From Bacteroidetes bacterium 46-16 (lineage in GTDB: Bacteria > Bacteroidota > Bacteroidia > Chitinophagales > Chitinophagaceae), in the NCBI GenBank assembly GCA_001897835.1, contig MKUN01000014.1, positions 1 to 64,000 of the forward strand: 64,000 nt of DNA, given 5' to 3'. The translations under genes and the position numbers were made by a program. The notes below the pieces were generated by a model. The model was not told where the DNA came from. It searched no databases and worked only from the letters and a program-made list of their open reading frames with translations. The stretch's first letter is position 1. Every line of letters starts with the position of its first letter. Of the stretch, positions 1 to 7,664 are shown one piece after another.

Positions 1-1008
1 ATGTCATTTTCAGAACAAAGGTAGGAACAGAAAAATACCTGTTCCAAATTTTGAGGACCGGAGATATCCACATTTTCGAAAGCGGTTAAATAATGAGCAT
101 GATCTAATGATATTTACTTTGAGCAACCAAGTAAGATCAAACCATTAATTTTACTGGACAGTACTGAATAATTTAAATTCACCTTAGAAAGATTGTTTCA
201 GATTCTCTTAGAACGTTGTCGGCTTTATAACTGCTAAAGCTTTGCTAAGGGCAGTTTCTCTGTCTGTTTTTGCATCTATCTTACTTGCCCGCCAAGTCAC
301 TAACCTGGGACAGGGGAGAGAGTTATGCTGAATTTTCTTTGCCCGCATTTTCCCTTCCAAATACTGCGGGATTTCTTTTGAGATGGTTTATTCTCTTAAA
401 TAACAAAACCACTGAAAAGAAATTTTCTTTTACACTGGATGAACTGGATTGTTATCACTGTCAAGGTCAATATTCAGCATTAGCTTTATGAAAAGAAGGG
501 GTGAAAACGCGGTATTTTGTAAAGTTTTCCTGAACATATTCACGGTACCATATTTTCTTGCCAGTAAATTGGATGCGTTCGTTGATAGGGGGGTAATGAC
601 AGCCGTACCAGTTCTGATTTTGAGGATATAATATTCGTGTTAGATAACAGGGCGGTATATTGAAGTAGATAGATGGGGCAAATGGCTAGGTAAAAAAATA
701 CATGAAGGACTGGTTTAGGAAATTGCTTAGCAATCAAAATGCGGAAGAGTGGATCTCAGTACACCTGAAATATCAAACTGCCGTGGTAGGGCGAAAAGGA
801 TGCTAGATACTATGAACAGGATCATAGGGAGGTGTCGACTCCGACAAAAAGTTTCGCTATTGTTTCACCAGCGAATGCAGTTACCCTATTGTATAGGGTA
901 GAAAGGGTTCGCGTTCAGATCTATTAGGGAATAGAGTTCTCTGCTTCTATTAGTTTTTGCTTTGGCATCATGAGTGTTATCTATTTCTGGGCTTAATAGA
1001 GAACTGAG
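1..1008. other. gene-poor stretch, no supported gene
   Basis: No reading frame here has a convincing start, composition or recognisable motif, and every frame is broken by stops. The DNA is AT-rich like the rest of the left part of the window and probably holds decayed material. The only structure noted is an 18-base stretch at 851-868 that recurs with 16 of 18 matches at 1799-1816. Its meaning is unknown. Confidence 0.5.
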
Positions 1009-1383
1009 CTACTCCGGTTTATTTCCATAAAAGAAACATGAGTCAGCTTCCATTGTTATTAAATCCTGGCTGAATGTTCGGATAGAGATAGCGTTGCCAG
1101 TTCGTCGTCCAGTTCCTTGTGTGGTCAATTTATGCCCTTTCAAATAGTATATTTGGTAGGGAATGTATATCGAGTCTCCGTCGACAATTGCTTGTATTTT
1201 CCCGATATCTGGATCATGAAACACTATTCTGTTTTGTTCATTCCTGTTAGCTTCTACTACTAAGTTGCCAGCTTTCGCGGAGCAATTGCTCGCCCCATAG
1301 TAGGATCCTTCAAATCGTTTGTTATTTGGGGTGCAACTGTACAAAATTAAAGCAAATACAACGGAAATTATTTTTCTTTTCAT
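1009..1383 (-). CDS. small lipoprotein of the YYGASNC type
   Basis: The 124-residue product begins with a short basic and hydrophobic segment ending in a lipobox-like LYSC, so it is probably an acylated periplasmic or outer-membrane lipoprotein. After the lipid-attachment cysteine it carries the blocks FEGSYYGASNC, a central HDPDIG, a GH-containing strand, and ADSCFFYG near the C-terminus. The gene at 16983-17375 shares all of these blocks in the same order, so the two are paralogues, about 15 kb apart and on opposite strands. A looser relative may be the EGF-containing lipoprotein at 62175. I do not recognise a named family. It looks like a small beta-rich domain, possibly disulphide-bonded. 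It stands alone, with gene-poor DNA on both sides. Confidence 0.7.
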   Translation of the reverse strand: MKRKIISVVFALILYSCTPNNKRFEGSYYGASNCSAKAGNLVVEANRNEQNRIVFHDPDIGKIQAIVDGDSIYIPYQIYYLKGHKLTTQGTGRRTGNAISIRTFSQDLITMEADSCFFYGNKPE

Positions 1384-2127
1384 TTATCAATCATGGCAAA
1401 TATCATTCCAGTTTGATTTTGATAGTTTTTATTAAGCTGACGGAGAGAGATGGAATTGACAACATGGCAAGCGAATGCAATCACTTTTGGCATTCAAAAT
1501 ATTGTGAAGTGGCCCTAATATATTTTAATTCCTCAGAGCAAAGTATGTATCTTTTTTTGGGAGAATTCCGATAGACGCATAGATATCCTGATTGAAGTAT
1601 CAGAAGATTGTATAGCATACTGAGAGAATGAAAAGAAGTCTACCACAAATTCATACCAATATGAGTCCATTTTCAAGGTTCGAATCCCCAATGCTCACCT
1701 GGACACTTTCAGTAGTGAGTAAAATCCTGCAAAGCCAATGTTCTATAGGATTTTAATTTTGGTAAAACATGAGGGTATTTGCTTTTCCGGGCGAAAATGT
1801 TTCGCTAATATTTCACAATCATAATTTGAAATTTGGAAACCGCCTTAATGTTAATACCGATGTCCGAAAAGTGCGTAAGTTTCACACATAACAGCTCCGC
1901 CCTTATAGAGTGTCCGCGTTGAGGTTGGCCATGCCGTTTAGGGCATATGAATAAGATCAGTCGTTTATTACCCCTATTTATTCCACATGAGGATTAATAT
2001 TCCATAATGAGGAATTAATATTTCGATCATTGAATTCTACATAAAAATGCAGCTTATAACTTGCATGAATAAACCAATGTGCACACAAATGGTTTTTATT
2101 CATTTTTCACAAAAAAAATCATGTACA
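1384..2127. other. intergenic region with tRNA-like 3' fragment and direct repeats
   Basis: No gene is supported over these roughly 740 bases. Positions 1677-1688 hold a T-loop-like GGTTCGAATCCC followed by ATGCTCACC, resembling the 3' part of a tRNA, but no 5' part or clean T stem is present. Positions 1987-2022 hold a direct repeat described separately. The last 100 bases probably contain the promoter of the first secreted-protein cassette. Confidence 0.5.
1987..2022 (+). promoter_or_regulatory. direct repeat upstream of cassette 1 (possible LytTR-type operator)
   Basis: ATGAGGATTAATATT at 1987-2001 is repeated as ATGAGGAATTAATATT at 2007-2022, with the starts 20 bases apart, close to two helical turns. 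LytTR-domain regulators bind imperfect direct repeats on one face of the helix, and such a regulator is encoded at 4116-4856. The repeat ends about 105 bases before the start at 2128. Its role as an operator is inference from spacing and position. Confidence 0.4.
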
Positions 2128-2574
2128 ATGAAAAAAATTATCTTATTACCAGTTTTAAGTGTTATATCAATTGCACTATTTTCATTTGCACCACCTCCTA
2201 ATAATGATCATATTATTACTGCTGAGGATGGTGAAAAGATCATTTCTTCTACGGTCGCAATAACGCCGGATGATCAACAGGCGATATTGAATCTTGTTCA
2301 ATCGTATGGCAACGATTATGGCTACCTGGTGTATAAAGATGCGGCAGGTAACACAATGCAATATGGTATGCCGGTAGATCCCCAGGCGCTTCAGTCGGTT
2401 GATGCCCAATATGGCTCTGACCTGGCTAATATAAGATCGTTCCAGGGAGTGCTTATTAAGAAGTATATATTGAACAACATATTGGTTTGTGAATCTACCC
2501 AGCAAGATGATTATACTCCGCAATTGGAACAACTCACGACCCAATTAAATGCAATTCTCAGCAAGTATGAATAA
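2128..2574 (+). CDS. small secreted protein, candidate Sdp-type precursor (copy 1)
   Basis: The start at 2128 is preferred over an in-frame one at 2047 because it begins directly with a Sec signal peptide (MKKIILLPVL followed by a hydrophobic stretch ending near FSFAPPP). The mature part, about 125 residues, is acidic and hydrophilic, with one cysteine (ILVCES) and conserved blocks DYGYLVY, P.D..AL.S.D, YGSDLA and GVLIKK. The product of 6629-7078 shares these blocks and has the same length class, so the two are paralogues. Each is followed by an SdpA-like and an HTTM gene, the context in which SdpC, the Bacillus SDP toxin precursor, is found. Unlike SdpC there is no hydrophobic C-terminal segment. 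The protein could instead be a binding or immunity partner. Existence is fairly sure, function is inferred. Confidence 0.75.
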   Translation: MKKIILLPVLSVISIALFSFAPPPNNDHIITAEDGEKIISSTVAITPDDQQAILNLVQSYGNDYGYLVYKDAAGNTMQYGMPVDPQALQSVDAQYGSDLANIRSFQGVLIKKYILNNILVCESTQQDDYTPQLEQLTTQLNAILSKYE

Positions 2575-2637
2575 TATGCTCACTATATGGTTGCCAGGGA
2601 TTACTATATCCTGGGCAACCATATAAATACATTTCTT

Positions 2638-3198
2638 ATGAAAAAAATACTTTTTGTAGTTTTTGTTTTCTTGCATTTTGCAATAATCATATACAATAAT
2701 GTTATTGTGGAGGAGCAGACGCTTATTTCCTATTTCTCTGGAGAGAAAAAAGCTGGGAGTGCATATAAGTTTCTGAATAAAATTCCTTTTTTAGGTAACT
2801 CTTTTAGTGCTTACACTGCGTATACAGGTACGGAAACCGGTTATGGTTTTTATGCCCCCAATGTATCCAGCCAAACTATATTGCTCTTTACATCCAAAGA
2901 CTCCGTGGGCAATATTATATCGGTACAAACGCCAAAATTTCATAGTGCAGAAGCTTTACAAAGGTGCTTTTCTGCCTTCGACGTATTCCTGGACAAACTT
3001 GAAATAAAAAATAAGAACAGTGAACGACTACTCAATGCCATTTTGAAATCTATGGCCTTATGGGTACTTGAAACCAATAAAGGATGCAGAAAAGTTGATG
3101 CGGATTTGCTTATATATAACCTCCCAAAAACCTCTGAGATACAAAATAACAAACCAGCTAACTATATAAAATTAAGCCATTATGAATATACTTTATAA
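2638..3198 (+). CDS. SdpA-like single-pass membrane protein, HTTM partner (copy 1)
   Basis: I place the start at 2638, which gives 186 residues matching the 187 of its paralogue at 7101-7664. One N-terminal transmembrane helix or uncleaved signal is followed by NNVIVEEQ and a soluble domain with the strongly shared block ETGYGFYAPN. Small proteins with an aromatic-G-F-x-x-P/N motif next to HTTM-domain genes include SdpA of Bacillus (motif around GWxFFTRNP), which with SdpB is needed to mature SDP. The shared blocks TPKFHS, LNAILKS and CRKV also match the paralogue. The reading frame overlaps the downstream HTTM gene by 17 bases, indicating translational coupling. Assignment to the SdpA type is by motif and context only. 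Confidence 0.72.
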   Translation: MKKILFVVFVFLHFAIIIYNNVIVEEQTLISYFSGEKKAGSAYKFLNKIPFLGNSFSAYTAYTGTETGYGFYAPNVSSQTILLFTSKDSVGNIISVQTPKFHSAEALQRCFSAFDVFLDKLEIKNKNSERLLNAILKSMALWVLETNKGCRKVDADLLIYNLPKTSEIQNNKPANYIKLSHYEYTL

Positions 3199-4129
3199 AG
3201 TAAGGGATAGGATCAAAAGCTATTTCTTTTCCGAGACATATAATATGTTTCCTTTGGTAATGTTGCGCGTTGGGTTAAGCCTTCTTTTATTGGTCCAATT
3301 AATACAGATAAAATCAGATATTTTTTCCTTCATTGGCAAATATGGTCTTATAAGACAGGATATTGTAAGTATACGTGTTTCGCATTTTATTCTTTCTTCT
3401 ACTGATTTTGTTAATTATATATGTGCCCATATACACTGGACCGAAATGCAGGCATTGAATTTTCTTGGTGCAGTATATATATGCAGTCTCATTGCACTAA
3501 GTATAGGCTTGTTTACAAGGTTGAGCGCTTTTGTTGCGTGGATATTGCACCTTGCATTTGTATCAAGTGCACATTTTTTCACTTACGGGGTTGATTATTT
3601 TCTCACTATGCTGCTATTTTATACTGTTATTTTCCCTGTTGGTAAGGCCTATTCCATTGATAATTTGATTTTTAAGTATGCATCCACCAATGCCACTCCA
3701 TATATCCGTGTATTGCAAATACATATGTGCATTGTGTATTTTATAAGTGGTATGGCGAAGGCTATTGGCCCAAACTGGTGGAATGGGATGTCTATTTGGA
3801 AAGCAATAAACAGGCCTATAATAACGAGCTTCAATATACACTATCTGGCCAATTTTGGCTGGCTATATACTTTGGCAGGAATATTTACAATAATAGTTGA
3901 GGTACTGTATTGTGTATTTATGAACCTTGATAAGACCAGGAAGCTGTGGTTATTGCTTACCTGTGCATTACATTTAAGTATCGCCTTCGTCCTGGTATTG
4001 CCGGAATTTGCAGCAGTAATGATACTTTTCAATATTGCGGCCTATTATTATCCGGCGAATAAAAATGCTCAACTGAAGTTTGATGCACAGGCCCCCAGTA
4101 TTCAGGACCGAGTTGTTATAGAAGTTTAA
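3182..4129 (+). CDS. HTTM-domain membrane protein, SdpB-like (copy 1)
   Basis: The 315-residue protein has about seven to eight hydrophobic segments and the hallmarks of the HTTM domain shared by vitamin-K-dependent gamma-carboxylase-like proteins and SdpB: an early LRVGLSLLLL segment, HFFTYGVDYFLT, and QIHMCIVYFISGMAKAIG followed by WWNGMSIWKAINRP. Within the segment from TPYIR to INRP it matches its paralogue (7645-8592) at 35 of 41 residues, and both are exactly 315 residues long. SdpB (about 320 aa) is required in Bacillus to turn pro-SdpC into the active toxin; whether bacterial HTTM proteins carboxylate glutamate is not established. The gene overlaps the preceding one by 17 bases and meets the response regulator gene tail to tail with a 14-base overlap. 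Confidence 0.85.
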   Translation: MNILYKVRDRIKSYFFSETYNMFPLVMLRVGLSLLLLVQLIQIKSDIFSFIGKYGLIRQDIVSIRVSHFILSSTDFVNYICAHIHWTEMQALNFLGAVYICSLIALSIGLFTRLSAFVAWILHLAFVSSAHFFTYGVDYFLTMLLFYTVIFPVGKAYSIDNLIFKYASTNATPYIRVLQIHMCIVYFISGMAKAIGPNWWNGMSIWKAINRPIITSFNIHYLANFGWLYTLAGIFTIIVEVLYCVFMNLDKTRKLWLLLTCALHLSIAFVLVLPEFAAVMILFNIAAYYYPANKNAQLKFDAQAPSIQDRVVIEV

Positions 4130-4856
4130 ACCGGTTAAATACTTTACTTATCTCATCTTTATAAGTATTGCCGATGGTAATTGATTGATCTTTGATCCGA
4201 ATCGTATTACCATCGATCTCAGAAATATAGTTCATATTGATTATGTAGGATTTGTGTACCCGGATAAAAAACGGGACCTGGGCAAATTGCTCTTCAAAAT
4301 TTTTCATAGTGCTATGAACTATTATTTTGCTGTTATCGGTCCATAGCCGCAGGTAATCTTTTAATGCTTCAATAAACCAAACTTTTGAAATATCAACTTT
4401 GATCCATTTGCCATCAGATTTAACGAAAATGATATTTTCATTTCCCGTTGTTTGTATGGTACTTTGTGAGGCTGTATCTGTATCCAGGGGCTGCAACAAT
4501 TCAACTGTTTTATTGATTGCTTTCAAAAAACGTTCAAAAGAAATAGGTTTAAGTAAATAATCTACTACATTATATTCATAGCTTTCTACTGCAAATTCGG
4601 AATACGCTGTTGTAAAGATAATACTGGGAGGATCCTTAATGGTTTTCAAAAATTCTATCCCGTTAATTTCAGGCATATTAATGTCCAGCAACATTATATC
4701 TACTTGTTGTTTGCTGAGGATACTAAATGCTTGTAATGCATTTTTGCAATCTCCGACTACCTCAAGTCCCGGTATCTTCATTATATAAGTGCTTATTATT
4801 TCGCGGGCCAAAGGTTCATCATCTACAATAAGCACCTTAATCGTTTGTATACTCAT
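4116..4856 (-). CDS. LytTR family response regulator
   Basis: Residues 5-120 form a receiver domain with the acidic pair VDDEP at 11-15, the phosphoacceptor Asp58 in LLDINMP, and the LLKPISF lysine loop. A linker leads to a C-terminal LytTR DNA-binding domain from about residue 142 (IFVKSDGKWIKV, then FIRVHKSYIIN). The cognate kinase gene overlaps its start by 20 bases, so the two are cotranscribed. Such pairs often regulate secreted peptides or bacteriocins; here the pair sits between two secreted-protein cassettes, converging on copy 1 and diverging from copy 2. Direct repeats at 1987-2022 and 6018-6049 are candidate binding sites. Confidence 0.92.
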   Translation of the reverse strand: MSIQTIKVLIVDDEPLAREIISTYIMKIPGLEVVGDCKNALQAFSILSKQQVDIMLLDINMPEINGIEFLKTIKDPPSIIFTTAYSEFAVESYEYNVVDYLLKPISFERFLKAINKTVELLQPLDTDTASQSTIQTTGNENIIFVKSDGKWIKVDISKVWFIEALKDYLRLWTDNSKIIVHSTMKNFEEQFAQVPFFIRVHKSYIINMNYISEIDGNTIRIKDQSITIGNTYKDEISKVFNRFKLL

Positions 4857-5964
4857 GTGTTAAATCAATTTGAATGTCTACAATATAAAACTGGCCATCC
4901 CGAGAGGTATGGATCGTGTGCTGCCATGGATATAACAATTCCAGCCTTTTTCTGAGGTTTGTAAAACCGATTCCTCCTGATGGTTTTTGATCGTTACCAT
5001 ACGGTGTTATCTCGTTACTTAAATTACTGTTTTTGTAATAGTTTTTAGAATATATTTTCATTTGACCATCTTTTATTGTGAAAGTATATTCTACATAATA
5101 TTCTTCTGCGATAATGCGGGTGCCATGTTTAAATACATTTTCGAGTACAGGTAACCACAAAAGTGGGGGGATATTGTAAGCTCTGTCAGCAGATATATTA
5201 AAAGTGAAATTCTTTACTTCGCTAAAACGCAATAATTCAAGATTGATATATGCTTCTATTACCTCCTTTTCTTTATAAAATGGGATGTATTGAGCGTTTG
5301 CTTCGTATAACATGTATCTCAGCAAAGAAGATATTTGCAAAATTGCTTCTGATGTTTTATCCGAATTTTTTATTGATAAGGCATATAGATTATTCAGGTT
5401 ATTAAAAAGAAAATGAGGATTTATCTGGCTCTTGAGAAAATTTAATTCTGATTCTACTTGTTTTTTTTGTGCCTGCTCAATTTTCTTTTCATGTCGAACA
5501 TAGATGTTCATGAACCAGGCCATGGTAAAGATAAACTGCCAGATAAGGTATATTAAGCAATATTGGATGCTCTCAAGCAACAAGCTTTTAATATTCCATA
5601 TGGTTGATACTGGCCCGGATATCAGACTTACCTGGTAAATATTGATCCTAGGAAAGAATGAAAGTATCGTTTTCTGAATAGCAACATATAAAATTGAAAA
5701 GCAACAAGTAAATAGCAACAGGGTAAAAGCATACCTGAAGTATTTCTTTTTCAATAAAAGTCTTGGTGCTAGGAATAGGTTGTTTGCATAGGTGAGGAAG
5801 ATCAACAGGAATATATTAATAGCTATGAATAAAAAATACCAGTCAGGATCATAATAATAGTCCTCGTCGTTATTATTCAATACCTGTAACAGAATGAATA
5901 TCCAAAACAATATATTTCTGAAAAGCCTGCTACGTAAGAATTTAACCAGTTTGTGACCTGCCAT
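4837..5964 (-). CDS. LytS-type sensor histidine kinase
   Basis: I use the ATG at 5964 rather than a TTG at 5982. The 375-residue protein has four hydrophobic segments in its N-terminal half, a short coiled linker (RHEKKIEQAQKKQVESELN), and a His_kinase domain with the phosphoacceptor motif INPHFLFNNLNNLYAL. A degenerate HATPase part follows, with LPVLENVFKHGTR in place of the N box and GIGFTNLRKRLELLY near the end. It has no large extracellular domain, so any ligand is probably sensed by the membrane helices. It is the partner of the LytTR regulator overlapping its 3' end, and is divergent from the XRE gene at 6192. A role in sensing the product of the neighbouring cassettes is inference. Confidence 0.92.
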   Translation of the reverse strand: MAGHKLVKFLRSRLFRNILFWIFILLQVLNNNDEDYYYDPDWYFLFIAINIFLLIFLTYANNLFLAPRLLLKKKYFRYAFTLLLFTCCFSILYVAIQKTILSFFPRINIYQVSLISGPVSTIWNIKSLLLESIQYCLIYLIWQFIFTMAWFMNIYVRHEKKIEQAQKKQVESELNFLKSQINPHFLFNNLNNLYALSIKNSDKTSEAILQISSLLRYMLYEANAQYIPFYKEKEVIEAYINLELLRFSEVKNFTFNISADRAYNIPPLLWLPVLENVFKHGTRIIAEEYYVEYTFTIKDGQMKIYSKNYYKNSNLSNEITPYGNDQKPSGGIGFTNLRKRLELLYPWQHTIHTSRDGQFYIVDIQIDLTHEYTND

Positions 5965-6017
5965 AATCAAAGAAAAGTACAAAGAAAGTTATCCTGCATC
6001 TACTGATAATCATTATG

Positions 6018-6049
6018 TCGACGAAATTGGCAAATTCTTCGACGAAATT
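6018..6049. promoter_or_regulatory. direct repeat between kinase and XRE genes, candidate operator
   Basis: TCGACGAAATT occurs identically at 6018-6028 and 6039-6049, exactly 21 bases apart, in the 227-base divergent spacer. A shorter relative, TCGAATT, lies at 6077-6083. Identical half-sites two helical turns apart fit LytTR-type binding or an XRE regulator contacting one face of DNA. Which protein binds is not visible. Confidence 0.45.
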
Positions 6050-6191
6050 TTTCTGAAATATCCGTTACCTGCTTTGTCGAATTATTCCCTTGTTTGGTCT
6101 AATAAAATTGCTAAGCGATGTTTTATGCTCTTTTTTTGGGTAATCGTTTATAAGATATAGAATAACAAAGAATAATTAAAGCATATACACT

Positions 6192-6587
6192 ATGGCGAAA
6201 ATTACAAATGTTTTAAGAGATCTCCGTGAAAAGCACAGGAAAACCCAGGAGAGTATGGGAGCAAAGCTCGGTATAAGCCAAAGTCAATACAATAAAATTG
6301 AGAAAGGCGAAAAACCCCTTGAATTTAATATGCTGGTTGCTATTGCCAGGATATTTAATATCGAAGCAAAACAGTTGTTTGCAGCAATTTTCGAAGAGGA
6401 TGAAAATGCCAATAAGAGGATAGTTGTATTTGACGGTACTGTTAGTAACAAAAAAGATGAAGATAATCATTATAAAAAAATGGCAGATTACTTCGAAGAG
6501 AAATTTTTGAATACGTATAGGTTATATATCGAATTACAAAACAGATATAATATAGAAATGCCTATGAATGCAGTAGGCACTCGTTAG
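6192..6587 (+). CDS. XRE-family HTH transcriptional regulator
   Basis: The 131-residue protein has a classical Cro/C1-type helix-turn-helix at about residues 5-62 (LREKHRKTQESMGAKLGI, then SQSQYNKIEKGEK and LVAIARIFNI). A linker and a predicted helical tail (DYFEEKFLNTYRLYIELQ) suggest dimerisation. It opens cassette 2, with its stop 41 bases before the secreted-protein start at 6629, and is divergent from the kinase gene. It is likely a local regulator of the cassette 2 operon. No peptide-binding TPR domain of the Rgg/PlcR type is present. Confidence 0.88.
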   Translation: MAKITNVLRDLREKHRKTQESMGAKLGISQSQYNKIEKGEKPLEFNMLVAIARIFNIEAKQLFAAIFEEDENANKRIVVFDGTVSNKKDEDNHYKKMADYFEEKFLNTYRLYIELQNRYNIEMPMNAVGTR

Positions 6588-6628
6588 AATAAATAATATA
6601 TTTTTTATTAACAAATAAATCAATGATC

Positions 6629-7078
6629 ATGAAAAAAATAATCATTCTACCCGCATTATTAGTAGCATCACTTACACTTTGGTCTTTCACACCTGATGGT
6701 TCTTCAGGAGCTGATACGCAGGTAATAACGTTAAGTGATGGTACCGTTATCATTCCCTCGGGTGTTAACATGACCACTACCGACCAAACCAACATAGCTT
6801 ATTTATTGAACAGTGCTGGTACGGACTATGGTTACTTCAATTACCAGACAAGTACCGGTGTCCAATCATATAATGCCCCACTTGATGCTTCAGCCTTAAG
6901 TTCTATTGACACGGACTATGGGACAGATCTTGCATCGGGCAATGCAGGTTCGGGTGTATTGATCTATAAACATACTATTTGTCTTACCCGTGTCTCACAG
7001 GTTTCAGCAAAATCTTCATTGGAGACTTCTGATCTTGAACAGGATCTTGCTCCTATACTGTCAAATTATGGTTATTAA
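6629..7078 (+). CDS. small secreted protein, candidate Sdp-type precursor (copy 2)
   Basis: The start at 6629 gives 149 residues beginning MKKIIILPALL; an ATG two codons upstream is also possible. The Sec signal peptide ends around LWSFTPDG, closely parallel to SFAPPP in the copy-1 protein. The mature part shares DYGYFNY, P.D..AL.S.D, YGTDLA and GVLIYK with copy 1 and has a single cysteine (HTICLTR) slightly shifted in position. Between the shared blocks the sequence has diverged strongly, as expected for fast-evolving toxin, pheromone or receptor-type proteins. It is followed after 22 bases by the SdpA-like gene. I do not recognise a named family; precursor function is inferred from gene order. 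Confidence 0.75.
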   Translation: MKKIIILPALLVASLTLWSFTPDGSSGADTQVITLSDGTVIIPSGVNMTTTDQTNIAYLLNSAGTDYGYFNYQTSTGVQSYNAPLDASALSSIDTDYGTDLASGNAGSGVLIYKHTICLTRVSQVSAKSSLETSDLEQDLAPILSNYGY

Positions 7079-7100
7079 ACAGGTATAACAACTTATCTCT

Positions 7101-7664
7101 ATGAAAAAGTTATTGTTTCTCGGATTCGCAGCTATGCATATTGTCTGTATTGTTTATAATAATGTGATCATAGAAGAACAATCTTTTTTGAGGTTCTTCT
7201 ACTCGAAAAATGAACCGGGTATTGCGATGAGTGCTATATCAGGTAACCCTTTGGGATACAACATTTTCAACGCGTATTCAAAATATACAGGTGCGGAAAC
7301 AGGCTTTGGGTTCTATGCGCCCAATGTTGCAAGCGATATCATTTTACTACAAACTACTTACGATAAAACCGGCAGCGTTATTTCAATAGCTACGCCAAAA
7401 TTTCATTCGAAAGAAGCAAAGATACGATACGTAAGTGCAATGGGCGTTTTTATGGATAAGATAGATAACCATGGTGCAATGCACCAAAAATATCTAAATG
7501 CAATTCTGAAGTCTATAGGGCTATACACTTTCAATAATAACAGCACATGCCGGAAAGTAGTTACTGATCTGCTGGTATATGACTTACCCCCGGCAAATAG
7601 CATAAAAAATCATGCACATGCATCATATCTAAAACTTGGACATTATGAATATAACATTAAATAA
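7101..7664 (+). CDS. SdpA-like single-pass membrane protein, HTTM partner (copy 2)
   Basis: The 187-residue product begins with a transmembrane helix (LLFLGFAAMHIVCIVY), then NNVIIEEQ and a soluble domain bearing ETGFGFYAPNVA, TPKFHSKEA, LNAILKSIG and CRKVVTDLLVY, all matched in the copy-1 protein. Most of the chain probably lies outside the cytoplasmic membrane. The downstream HTTM frame starts inside its last codons at the same relative site as in copy 1, so the overlap is conserved between copies. By analogy with SdpA it would help the HTTM protein process or modify the secreted partner. Confidence 0.72.
   Translation: MKKLLFLGFAAMHIVCIVYNNVIIEEQSFLRFFYSKNEPGIAMSAISGNPLGYNIFNAYSKYTGAETGFGFYAPNVASDIILLQTTYDKTGSVISIATPKFHSKEAKIRYVSAMGVFMDKIDNHGAMHQKYLNAILKSIGLYTFNNNSTCRKVVTDLLVYDLPPANSIKNHAHASYLKLGHYEYNIK

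Noticed and set aside
851-1816. 18-base imperfect repeat at 851-868 and 1799-1816.
   Set aside because: Sixteen of 18 matches in AT-rich DNA without other shared flanks is too weak to call a feature.
2047-2127. Longer start for the first secreted protein.
   Set aside because: The extension gives no signal peptide at the N-terminus; the paralogue has no counterpart of it.
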